Positions 45,111 to 54,616 of a stretch of DNA of 64,000 bases are shown one piece after another. Positions within the stretch are counted from its first letter, which is position 1. Each line of letters begins with the position of its first letter. Both the position numbers and the translations under genes were made by a program. The notes below the pieces were generated by a model. It had not been told where the DNA came from and searched no databases. It saw nothing but the letters and a program-made list of their open reading frames with translations. Origin of the DNA: Zingiber officinale (taxonomy: Eukaryota; Streptophyta; Magnoliopsida; Zingiberales; Zingiberaceae); assembly GCF_018446385.1 (NCBI RefSeq), contig NC_055999.1, positions 82,661,859 through 82,725,858 on the forward strand, given 5' to 3'.

Positions 45111-45359
45111 CCTAACATCCAGTTAGGACTTTCTCAGTCAAATATTCAGTCAACCTTGACCTATTTGACTCTTCTTCACTTCAAACTGATCGGTCCTTAA
45201 CCAAAGGGGAATTATATCAACAATCTCTCCAATCGAACAATTACATATGCAATGCCTATATATTGTCAAACATCGAAACTCAAATATCAAGACTAAAACT
45301 TGAGCCAACTCAAGCTTAGTCAACCTGGTCAAACTAACCTAGGGGATATTGCACCAACA

Positions 45360-45376
45360 ATCTCCTCCTTTTTGAT
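45360..45376 (-). other. Polypurine tract of the inner element
   Basis: The minus strand reads AAAAAGGAGGAGA-type purines directly before the LTR start TGTTGGTGC. This is the expected plus-strand primer and supports the LTR boundary at 45359. Confidence 0.75.
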
Positions 45377-47709
45377 GTTTGACAATACCTTTAAGTTAGG
45401 CTAATCTCATAGCCTCAACTTAGTCTTCATGTCAATGCCCTTTGGATAATGAAAACATAATTTAGACCCTACATTCTCCCCCAAACTTTCTTTGAGGGAC
45501 AGAGGTCTAACTTAAATCCTACATTCTCCCCCTATTGGTACATATCAAAAACTCTCCCCCTAAAGAGTTACTCAACGTTGTTCATAACCTTACATGTTGT
45601 TCACAACACCACAATGAAGTCTCATACCCTTCATTGTCTTCAATGCTCACCCTTGAACATTAACCAACTTCACACTCATAATGAAGGTCTCATACCCTTC
45701 ATTATATTCAATGCTCATCCTTGAGCATACTCCTTTTTCTACAATAAAGATATCTAATCTTCCATTATTCTCCAATGCTCAACCTTAAGCATTTTTCAAA
45801 TGAAGGATTTACCACCTTCAATGGTTTCGAAAAAATGTTTCCATGTTTTTAAAGAGTAGCTCCCCTTGAAAGCATGCTTCAAACTTCTGTCATTGTACCA
45901 ACAATGACTTGGAATCCCTAAATCTTTAGGAAACCCAAAATTTGAAGTTTTGAGATTCAAAAATTCAATATTGAAACTAAACCTCATCCTAAACTTCAAC
46001 TTAGTCTTCCTTAACCAATCCACTCTTGTTTTCATCATAAAAACGCCCCATAAGTGTGTAAAAATATATTTCAAGATATTAGAAATGATTTCCTAGACTA
46101 AGAATGACTTAAAGTGCTGAAATTAGGCTTTCCCAACCAAAATCAGCATTTTCACTCGATTGGGGTTGAGTCTCAATCGATTGAAACCATTCAATCGATC
46201 ACTTGATCGATTCCGCGAGTTTTTGTTCATGGAGAAAATGCTTGAGTCAATCCATTGATCAATCCAGGCTTGAGTGAATCGATCGACTGATCGATTCACT
46301 GAGCTTCTGCTTATGAGAAAATGCTTCTCAATCGATCGGTTGATCGATTGAGACACTTCAATCGATCGACTAGTCGATTGAAGTTCTGATTTTCTGAAAG
46401 TGAATTTCAGCCAAAATTCAAAAACTCCTTAAAAATTCTACCAAATTCTAAAAATCATGAAACTCGTTGTAGACATTATTTAAGTCATATACTATAAAAA
46501 AAATAGTTTTCTAAGAAAATACATCTCATTTTCAAAGATTGACACAAAGTTGGAAACTTGTAAAAACTTCAATGTTTCTTTCAAGTTTGTGTCTAACTAT
46601 ACAATATAATGGTGATTACTATCAAAAGATAGATTTCACCAAGATTTTTCAAAGTATATTTAAATTGATTTTCAAAATCAATTTCCAACCATGTTCTTTG
46701 GGCTCAATATATATGACCTATACATTAGCTTTCCCAATGATTGGAGTGCACATAACTATGTGTTTTGATGAAATCAAAACTCAAGTAGATGCATTAAATC
46801 AACATCTTGAGTCTTGGTCATCATCCTAACATCTCACTTATATCTAATGTGTACTAAAACACATACAAGTCACCTTATGATCTTTGTGAGATGTAGATTT
46901 TAGTTTTACCTTAAACTAGGGATCATGCATATATCTATCTAGGCATTTTAATTCATGAACATCCACCTAGGATACTACTTGTTAGTAAATATCATTATCC
47001 TTAATTGCAAAGAATTTAAAAAAATGCATGATGATTTATGGCATACATAAAAAATAAATGATTTTCAAAAAGAAAATACACTATTGCTATATGATATATG
47101 TATGACATGACATGATATTTTTGTTGTGTTTTTCATAATAAGCATGAATGTAAAATATGATGTAATGACATATGATGGGCAAACAATCATGGCAAATTAG
47201 CATAACTAAAATATACCTAGATAACCTATCTAAGTATCCTTAATCCTTAGCTAATTTAAAACCTAATCTTAGATTGCCCATAGTTTCTAAAAAAAAAAAG
47301 TCAAACCCAACTTGACATTTCTTTTGCCTTTCTTTAGTTGTGCCTATTTAAATTGTGTATAATTTCTCAAGGTTTGACACATTTTACTCTTTCAAAGAGT
47401 AATCACTTAAATTAAGACTTAAATTTATCCTTATCTCCTTAAGAGAATATCAAAATCTCAACTTGACATTTCTTATGTTTTTCTCAAGTGTGTCAATTTA
47501 AATTAAATTTGATTCCTCAAATTTTGGTACATTTTACTCTACCAAAGAGTAAAAAATTAATCCTTTCATTTTCAAAGGTTAATAAAAACCTTAAAAATAC
47601 CTCCAAGTGTCAACTTTATTAAAGTTGGATTAACCACCCTTCCCATTTGAAGTTGATACTCTCTAAATCCATCTAGGGTGTAGAGAATATGCTCATCGGA
47701 ACCCAAAAT
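45377..47709. other. Non-coding interior of the inner element
   Basis: About 2.3 kb between gag and the polypurine tract without any pol domain. It holds a second ATCGAT palindrome cluster (46150-46385) and a tandem duplication of roughly 145-180 bases (47310-47570, each copy with AACTTGACATTTCTT and CATTTTACTCT). Short frames here look like chance. Confidence 0.6.
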
Positions 47710-49330
47710 CTATTGGTGTTCCTTGGATGATCTAGGTATCACTAGGGATAACTTCCCTAAATACCTCCTAATGACCTTTCTAGGCTTCTTAGAAACCTTG
47801 GTCACTTCCTTTAGATCAACTCTAGGGATAGCTTCCCTTGTGACCTTCTTAGTGACTTTCTTAGAAGTCTTAGTCACATTTGTTGTTGCAAAGATACTCC
47901 TAGGGATAACTTCCCTTGTATTCTTGACTTGATTCCTCGACCTAGGATTGGTTCTATAGGTATATGAAACCCTATGATAAGAAGGAATATCCTTCTTGGC
48001 TTTGGGTTTGTATCCCAAACCTCTATGACCATAGGATGACTCTTGTATTCCTAAACCTAGGTTTTGTTCATTTTTCCCTTTTAAAATATTTTCCATTCCC
48101 TTTAGGATCTTTTCTAATTTATCAAGCCTTGACCTTAAGGCTTGGTTCTCCAACCTTAAATCCTTAGTTTTGGATTTTTCTTGATTCCTATGAGCATTTC
48201 TATTTTTAGGTCTATAACTAAAATTCTTATAGTTATTGCTTAAATTGTCTGTCTTCCTAGCCTTAGGTGTGGTAGTCTTGGCATGAAGAGTCATATGATT
48301 TTCATTAATTCTATCATGCCTCATATTTTTATGATAAATAGCATTAAAATGATATAAATTAGCACTAGCATGCTTTTTATCATGAATAAAAGGAGTTGGT
48401 TCAATAAATGATACCTTACATTTTTCCTTTGAAGCTCCCCCTTGACTTGAGCTTCTTTCTTTGACTTTGGTCACTTTCTTCCCCTTAAGACATTGACTCC
48501 TGTAATGTCCCTTTTGATTGCAAGAGAAGCATACGATGTGCTCCTTGCTCTTCTTTGTTGTGAGAGTGGTCTTCTTGGGCTTTTCCTTACCCTTAGGTGT
48601 CACTTGGCCTTTCTTCTTGGCCAATTTAGGGCACTTACTCTTGTAGTACTCATGCTCCCTACACTTAAAGCACATAATATGATTTTTATTTTTAATTGAA
48701 CTAATTGTACCTTCACGTGTAGGGATGATACTCGATCCTCCATTTGACGTCTCTTGATTTTTGGGGGATGCCCCCATCTTCTTCTTCTTCGCTTGACCCG
48801 GAAGTAGAAGCTTCTTCTTCTTCTTGGTCCGGAGTCACCGAATGTCGCTCCCTCTCAATCCTAGAGGTGGAGACTTCTTCATCTTCATCTTGTACATGGA
48901 ACAAAGAGTATGCTCCCTCTTTGCCTTTTTCATTGCATTCCCTTGAAGATGAAGCTTCTTGGACTTCTTCTTTGGATGTTGAGCATCTCTCAATTTCCGA
49001 GTCCTCTTCTTCTTCCTCTTTTCCCAATGAATCACCCTCTTTGGATTCCTCTTGTACTAGTGCAGTGGAGGGTTCTTCATGGATTTTAGCCAATTTGCTC
49101 CATAGCTCCTTGCCATCTTCAAACTCTCCTATTTTGCATAGAATTGTGCTTGGTAATAAACTAACCAATAATTTAGTTACCTTATCATTCGCCTCGCACC
49201 TTTGGATTTGATCTTGACTCCATTTGCTTTTCTTGAGGATCTTGCCTTTTGAATTCTTTGGAGTTTCGAAGCCTTCCATTAGAGCAAACTATTGCTCTAT
49301 CTCCACCATAAGGAAATTTTTAATTCTTGA
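47710..49330 (-). pseudogene. Copia (SIRE/Maximus-like) gag of the inner element
   Basis: On the minus strand the capsid region includes WSQDQIQRCEANDKVTKLLV and ELWSKLAKIHEEPS, typical of SIRE-type copia gag. A long acidic stretch follows, then two zinc knuckles: CFKCREHEYYKSKC (about 48675-48634), whose histidine is replaced by tyrosine, and CFSCNQKGHYRSQC (about 48530-48490), which is intact. A coiled-coil and basic C-terminal tail follow to 47710. There is a stop at 49289-49291 and a frameshift between 48713 and 48777, so a complete gag is no longer made. Confidence 0.82.
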
Positions 49331-49518
49331 TTTCCAAAAATTGAAGCATGTGGATACGAATGGTGGAGACACCTTTGTGTCGAATCCGAGTCCATCTCGG
49401 AATTCCATCTTGAAGTTGAGCCTTTGATAAATTCTTTGAATTGTTGAAATTTGCTTCAACTTCTTCTCCCTCTAGCTTGTTGCTCTTTCTGGCGATAATT
49501 TCGGTGAAGAGCGACCTC

Positions 49519-49530
49519 GCTCTGATACCA
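49519..49530 (-). other. Primer-binding site of the inner element
   Basis: The minus strand reads TGGTATCAGAGC, complementary to initiator tRNA-Met, two bases from the LTR end at 49533. It is intact. Confidence 0.9.
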
Positions 49531-49532
49531 CT

Positions 49533-49923
49533 TGTCAAGGTCGATTTATAGCTAGAGGGGAGTGAATATCTCATCATGTTTCGATGATGTGCTTCTTCGA
49601 TGATGTGCAGCGGAATAAGGAACAAGAAAACACACTCACACGGTAACAAGTAGATTTACTTGGTATCCACCTCAAGAAGAGACGACTAATCTAAGGATCC
49701 ACACGCGACACACACTCCACTAATAAAAATGCTCCTTCTCGGTAACTACCAGAGGTGGAGAAACCTCGTACAAGACTCACACAATAAAATATACAAGAAG
49801 AAAGAAATACAAGCTGATACAATAGCAAATCTTACAAGATTTATAATGAAGAAACCTTAGCTTGCTCTTCTTCTAGCTTGAATACACCTCTTGACTTGTT
49901 TGGAAGTACAACAACACTCCTCT
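49533..49923 (-). repeat. Inner element 5' LTR, truncated
   Basis: Matches 43524-43915 in direct orientation with scattered substitutions and a short duplication (TTCGATGATGTGC repeated at about 49581-49608). Similarity stops at about 49922, where outer-LTR sequence resumes, so roughly 1.4 kb of this LTR, including the palindrome field and minisatellite, has been lost. Confidence 0.85.
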
Positions 49924-50139
49924 CAATTTGATAGTGAATTGCCCAAAGAAAACACTCAACGAGTGTAACTCTTAGAGTAGGAATGGTCACAGGCTCCGAA
50001 CTAAGTAAAATTTGATTATTTTTTATCTTTAGTTCTTTACTTCTTTTCCATTGCATAAAATCTTACACGAACATTTTTTGAAAAGTGTGAAAAAGCCACG
50101 AGCACTATTCACCTCTCCTCTAGTGACTTTTATCTTACA
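49924..50139 (+). repeat. Outer element 5' LTR, second part
   Basis: Continues the outer LTR after the insertion and ends ACTTTTATCTTACA. It is followed by the primer site. Confidence 0.6.
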
Positions 50140-50141
50140 AT

Positions 50142-50153
50142 TAGTATTAAAGC
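50142..50153 (+). other. Decayed primer-binding site of the outer element
   Basis: Reads TAGTATTAAAGC; the standard plant site is TGGTATCAGAGC. All three differences are G-to-A or C-to-T transitions, the pattern expected from deamination of methylated cytosine in silenced repeats. Confidence 0.75.
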
Positions 50154-50350
50154 GGGGTCACTTTAAATCGGTGAAACCATCGTTCAAATATTTTTTTATG
50201 GTATTTTTTGAAATTTTATCAAGTTTTTTGTTTCTCAAAGTCGGTGTAATACCACTTGAGTTCTTAGTTTTTTCTTTATCACGCACTACTAATCCAAGAA
50301 CCAGTCTTGGAATATTCATTATTTTTTTTGTGTGAGAGGTTTTTCTATCA

Positions 50351-51500
50351 ATGGCCTACCAAGAAAGCTACAATACCGCTCGTCCACCTCTTTTCTCTGG
50401 TGAGGACTTCAGTTGGAAAGGCCTGATGGAGTACCACTTGAAGGCGCAAGTTGAAATGTGAGTCATCATCTAAACCGACTTCTCACTACCATTCAACAAC
50501 ACTGGAAAATCAGTATCATGCGAAAACTGAGACCAAAGCATAATGAAGAAAATTGAGGCCGACACAAAAACTACTCAAACTCTATAATACGGACTCACCA
50601 AGGAAAAGTTGAACTGAGTCGGCTCATTCTCAAACGCAAAGAATTTATGGGAGAAATTGATTGAACTACACGAAGGAATGCCCGATACTAAGGTAAGTAA
50701 AAGAGATTTAATTTTTAATAAATTATAAAATATAAAAATACAGGAAGGTGAGACGGCAAGCCAGTTACACGCACGCATCCAACACCTTCTCAATGACCTC
50801 CACGCAATTAGACAGAAAGTGAAAAACCGCAACATTATCAGATACACACTAAATGTCTTTCCGAGAAATATTTTGTGGGCATCCATGGTAGATGCCTATA
50901 AAATCTCTAAGGATCTTTTGGTAATTAAATTAGACAAGTTATTTTCAGAATTCAAACTTCACGAACAGACTAATGCATTGCCAGACGAGAAAAAAATATT
51001 GCTTTGATTGCATGTACAAGCAAAACTCGAGAACAAAAAACTAGGCGTCGGACCGAACCCGAGTCCAAAGAAGAATCAAACTCAGAAGACGACGATGAAA
51101 TCACCACCGAGATCGTGAACCTTGTACGAAAACTGTACAAGAAGAAGAAGGGTTTTATAAAATGCGAGATCAAGAAGGTGATTCAATTAAAGACGAAACC
51201 ATCAAGTTTGAACCTCAACACAAAGGTCAAATCCTAAGTCACATGTTATGACTACAACAAGAAAGGGCATATCAAGGCAAACTGTCCAAACCAGAAGGAA
51301 ATGAAGAAGCAACAGAAGAAGACACTACAAACAACATGGGATAAATCTTCATTAGAAGACTCTGAAGAAGATCTCGAACAGACAAGTTTCTTCGCACTTT
51401 CGACCTAAGAACAAGTCATCGAATCTGAAATAGAGGGCGAATCAGAAAAAGAGTTTGAGAGAAGCCACAGATTCATATCATTTTCGAATGGCCTAACAAC
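50351..51500 (+). pseudogene. Copia-type gag of the outer element
   Basis: Starts at ATG 50351 with a PPLFSGEDFSWKGLMEYHLK-type N-terminus; later segments include LWEKLIELHEG, GETASQLHARIQHLLNDLHA and ALPDEKK. In-frame stops begin at 50459-50461, and a frameshift near 51000 moves the rest to another frame, which continues to a zinc knuckle at 51244-51285 (CYDYNKKGHIKANC) in which the second cysteine is tyrosine. An acidic tail follows. Non-functional. Confidence 0.85.
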
Positions 51501-51639
51501 ATTATAAGTTCCTCTCAAGTAAATAAATTACATAATTTGATAAACTATCTTATACATAAGCTAGCCAAATCCGATATTTGGGTTAAGTCACTCCAAAAAG
51601 AAGTAACAACCCTTAAATAAGTGATTAACCTAAGTCACT

Positions 51640-51890
51640 ATAAGGTTAAGGAGGCGGGAGACTCGAGAGACTAGGAGGTTAAGGAGTCAGGAGGCCCGAG
51701 AAGCCAAAAGGCCCAAGAGTCTGGACGCTAAGGAGCTGGGAGGGTCGAGAGTTGGGAGTCAAGAGGCGAGAGACCCAAGAGACTAGGAGGCTAAGGAGTC
51801 AAAATGCCTGATACTCCAAGAGTCTCGAGAGTCGGGAGGCCCGAGAGTCGAGAGTTAAGAGGCCAAGGAGGCAGGATGCCCTAAACTTTC
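51640..51890. repeat. Purine-rich minisatellite
   Basis: Degenerate tandem units of about 20-30 bases built on 'gaggctaaggagtcgggaggcccgagag' words (shown in parts: GGCTAAGGAGTC, GGGAGGCCCGAGAG). It directly follows the outer gag remnant. Confidence 0.75.
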
Positions 51891-52651
51891 CTCTGTTGGA
51901 ACCACCTTAGCAGTTTTCATTAATCTTCTTTTATTCACGTGGCGCCTACTGATCATTCCTCTGCTCAATTATATTAGTAAATTCCCTTGTAAGAAATTAA
52001 CTCAAATACTCTTGTTGATGTCACTATTGTCTTGTCACTTACATTATGATCAAGGCTAGATAGTAATTATGTTCATCGTTGTTATAATAATTAGATCCAA
52101 TTATAATTATAGTGAATTTAATCAAGTTGAAATTAATTAAATTAAATTAATAAAAAATATTTTAATATAATTATATTTTTTATATAATAATTTCCATTAA
52201 ATTGAGTCAGTTTATTTTAATATATATTATAAAAGAAAAATATTTTTAAGATAAAGAAATATATTGAGATATTAATTTAAACATATTTTGAAAATGGGCG
52301 GTCTTTCCAAAAAAATATATATATATATATATTATTATTGTGATTTTTACCATGCACATTGGGAAGGGTTAGTTACAATTAATGAGATCTCCCATAATTA
52401 GGATTTTAAAAAAAATTTATGATCTCAATATGTCACATCATAACACATCAAATTCTAAAAACTTATTAAAATATCTCTAATAATTAAAATTTTAAATAAT
52501 TTTTATATGATCCACTTTATAATATATAATACATGATTACATACATATTATATAATTTCAATAATTTTTATTTTTAATTTTATTAGTGTTCTTTGAGAAC
52601 AAACTTCAAATCTTATATCCGTAATCATTAGAATTTTTTTATGAGAAATGA
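51891..52651. other. AT-rich spacer
   Basis: No gene. Contains a TA microsatellite (52317-52332) and long A/T runs. Confidence 0.5.
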
Positions 52652-52781
52652 TATTCATCTAGAATTTTCATCTAGAAAATTCATCTAGATAGATGATGGG
52701 CCCACAAAAGTGAAATGGTGAGTCTCATTATTTATGTATCTATCTAGATGAATTTTCTAGATGAAAATTTTAGATGAGTAT
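52652..52781. mobile_element. Short fold-back MITE-like element
   Basis: Left arm ATATTCATCTAGAATTTTCA plus CATCTAGATAGAT and right arm ATCTATCTAGATGAATTTTC plus AGATGAGTAT are complementary over about 44 bases with a few mismatches, enclosing a loop of about 40 bases. TCTAGA/CATCTAGATG words repeat within each arm. No coding sequence. Confidence 0.75.
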
Positions 52782-53395
52782 CACAATTCTTTTTTTATTT
52801 AATTTTTTCATTTCACAAATATCTTTAAAAACTGCATTGGGATGCTGTAAATCATTAAGCTTTTGGTTTAGCTGAGGTCAGAGCGCCATTCATGAACTAC
52901 GACATTCTTGCTCCTTTCTCCTCCTCGTCGTCATCTCCCTTTTGACTTTCTTTGTTCCTTCCTGGAAGCTGCAGCGATGGAGCTTGGACAAGAGGGCATA
53001 GGAATTGTCGAAGTTTTCTTCGCCGATTGGTTTCTAATCCGTTCCTAATTTTATCGGTGCGAAAATCTTTTCCCTCTTCTATTTCTGCCCTGGATTCCTC
53101 TTTGTTCATCTTAAATCTGCATCTAGTCTCTGACGTTTAGAAATTTCAAGCTTTGGTATTGCATTTTGTTAAAAAGCACTCGTTTTACTTGAGAATCGTG
53201 TATGTTCTACACATTTTTTTGATCTCCTTCTGTCTGTTGTCTAAAATCTGTGCAAAAGAGGGGTTTGCTAGGTTGGTGTGATAGGTGGAATTTCGTTATC
53301 GAATCCATCTTTTTTTCGAGTTTAATTCCCTCTTCTTTTTTTTGCCTAAAGTTTGGATTTTTCTTTGCAATATTTGTAGCGAAAGTTCAGTCCGG
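52782..53395 (+). promoter_or_regulatory. Promoter and 5' UTR with a leader intron of the UPF0496 gene
   Basis: Composition changes from AT-rich to mixed at about 52890, where transcription probably begins. The sequence just before the start codon, TTTGCAATATTTGTAG then CGAAAG, looks like a splice acceptor 16 bases upstream of the ATG, so a leader intron is likely. A donor was not fixed. Confidence 0.4.
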
Positions 53396-54616
53396 ATGGG
53401 TGGTCAGCTTGGCAAGAGGCCCAGCATGAGAACAGATCGACGTGATAGTCACCGCGGAAGCAGTAGTATCAGTGGCGGTGACCAAGTCAACGTTGACGCC
53501 GTCGGCCGTGTTGATCCCGGTCCGATTGGCATCAATTACTCCGACGAACTGAGCTACTACGAGGCCGCATGCCACGATGACCCTGAGCTCCGATCGTTCG
53601 ACTCCATGCTCCAGCAGCGCACTAGGCACGCCATATCCACCCTGGCTTATGGTGTTGAGCTTCGGTCCCTTTCCTTCAACACTCTCAAGGAGGTCACTGG
53701 CTGCATCTTTGAGACAAACAACGAAGTGGTTCTTGCTATTCTGAAATGCAAGGATGACATCTGCAAAAACACCGAGCTCTTTGACCTTGTCAATGACTAC
53801 TTCGAGTGCAGCATCAAGACCCTTGACTACTGTACTGAGCTAGAGAAGTGCCTCAAGAAAGCTCGCGATAGACATCTGATTATCCAATTTGCTCTGCAGC
53901 ACTTTGAGGAGGAGGACAAGGAGAAGAATGGAGTTGAAGCTGAAGGAAATGTCAAGAAATACACAATGACCATAGAGAAATTGAGCAAATTTAAGGCTGC
54001 TGGTAATCCGTTCACTGATGAATTCTCTCAACTCTTCAGATCTGTTTATAGCCAGCAGCAGCAAATGCTCAAGAAACTGCTAATCAGAAAGAAGAAGCTT
54101 GATAAGAAGATGAAATCCATACGGTCATGGAGGAAAATGTCAAACATACTTTTCGTGGCTGCTCTTGCAACTGTCATTATATGCACTGTTGTTGCAGCTG
54201 CTATTGCTGCACCTCCTGTTGCAGCTGCATTGGCTGCTGCATCTTCAATTCCGATTGGTTCTTTGGGAAGTTGGATTAACTCATTGTTAAAGAACTATCA
54301 GAACACTGTGGGAGCAGAGAAAGAGCTTCTTACTTCAATGCAAGTTGGAACATGGATTTCTTTAAAAGACCTAGATACTATAAGAGTGCTGGTTGATAAG
54401 TTGGGGGTTCATTTCAATTCACTGCTGGAAAATGCAGATTTTGCCCTTAAGAATGAGGAAGTAGTAAAGTTCGCAATTGAAGAAATCAAGCAGAACTTGG
54501 AAGTTTTCATGAAGAACATTGAGGAATTGGGAAAGCAAGTGGATGAGTGCAGCAGGAATACAAGGAAAGCAAGAACATTGGTGTTAAAGAAGATCGTCAA
54601 CCACCCAAACAAGTAG
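53396..54616 (+). CDS. UPF0496 (DUF677) family membrane protein
   Basis: 406 residues in one exon. I start at ATG 53396 (MGGQLGKRPSM) because the upstream in-frame ATG at 53285 would add 37 hydrophobic residues encoded by probable intron sequence. Family features: ELSYYEAACHDDPELRSFDS near residue 50, LQQRTRHAISTLAYGVE, LKEVTGCIFETN, ELFDLVNDYFE, then coiled-coil segments. At about residues 248-290 lie two adjacent hydrophobic stretches (MSNILFVAALATVIICTVVA and APPVAAALAAA). C-terminal helices end ARTLVLKKIVNHPNK. It closely resembles rice UPF0496 protein 1 as I remember it. Arabidopsis relatives (At14a-like) are membrane-associated and have been linked to cell wall-membrane adhesion; molecular function is not established. 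Gly at position 2 could permit myristoylation. AATAAA lies at 54751, about 135 bases past the stop. Confidence 0.92.
   Translation: MGGQLGKRPSMRTDRRDSHRGSSSISGGDQVNVDAVGRVDPGPIGINYSDELSYYEAACHDDPELRSFDSMLQQRTRHAISTLAYGVELRSLSFNTLKEVTGCIFETNNEVVLAILKCKDDICKNTELFDLVNDYFECSIKTLDYCTELEKCLKKARDRHLIIQFALQHFEEEDKEKNGVEAEGNVKKYTMTIEKLSKFKAAGNPFTDEFSQLFRSVYSQQQQMLKKLLIRKKKLDKKMKSIRSWRKMSNILFVAALATVIICTVVAAAIAAPPVAAALAAASSIPIGSLGSWINSLLKNYQNTVGAEKELLTSMQVGTWISLKDLDTIRVLVDKLGVHFNSLLENADFALKNEEVVKFAIEEIKQNLEVFMKNIEELGKQVDECSRNTRKARTLVLKKIVNHPNK

Larger units (their letters stand above)
43524..45359 (-). repeat. Inner element 3' LTR (1836 bp)
   Basis: Plus-strand ends are TGTTAGGGTC (43524) and GCACCAACA (45359). 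43524-43915 matches 49533-49922 closely in direct orientation, the second LTR copy. Within the LTR lie, in order, an ATCGAT palindrome field (44017-44385), a 50-60-bp repeat built on 'gtccggtcaaccttgaccca' (44400-44755) and a roughly 30-bp minisatellite (44762-45110). Confidence 0.85.
43524..49923 (-). mobile_element. Inner gag-only LTR retrotransposon (non-autonomous)
   Basis: On the minus strand: truncated 5' LTR (49923-49533), initiator-tRNA-Met primer site (49530-49519), gag (about 49330-47710), about 2.3 kb of non-coding DNA, a polypurine tract (just inside 45360) and a full 3' LTR (45359-43524). No protease, integrase, reverse transcriptase or RNase H is recognisable. Having LTRs, primer site, polypurine tract and gag only matches the TR-GAG class of non-autonomous elements, though loss of pol by later deletion is possible. 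The 5' LTR keeps only about 390 bases that align with the other LTR's inner end. Confidence 0.75.
42655..51500 (+). mobile_element. Outer Ty1/copia-like retrotransposon, interrupted and 3'-truncated
   Basis: The 5' LTR starts TGTTGGTGCAAGAAG at 42655, runs to 43523, is interrupted by another LTR element (43524 to about 49923) and resumes to end ...TTACA at 50139. Then comes a decayed primer site and a gag remnant (50351 to about 51500). No pol or 3' LTR is found. The LTR wording (gatcggacgt, gaccaggtga, 'gttccccatagagggaacaa') fits LTRs I remember from ginger-family genomes. Boundaries at 42655 and 50139 are seen; the right limit is where gag sequence fades. Confidence 0.75.

Noticed and set aside
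48744-49211. Plus-strand 155-codon Ser-rich frame
   Set aside because: Antisense shadow of the acidic gag region on the minus strand.
43518-49948. CCAAAG on both sides of the inner element as a target duplication
   Set aside because: The right copy lies about 20 bases past the truncated LTR and no LTR terminus adjoins it, so the match is probably chance.
53285-53395. Upstream ATG extending the UPF0496 protein by 37 residues
   Set aside because: The added part is hydrophobic, T-rich intron-like DNA ending in a splice-acceptor-like TTTGTAG, and the family starts near MGG.
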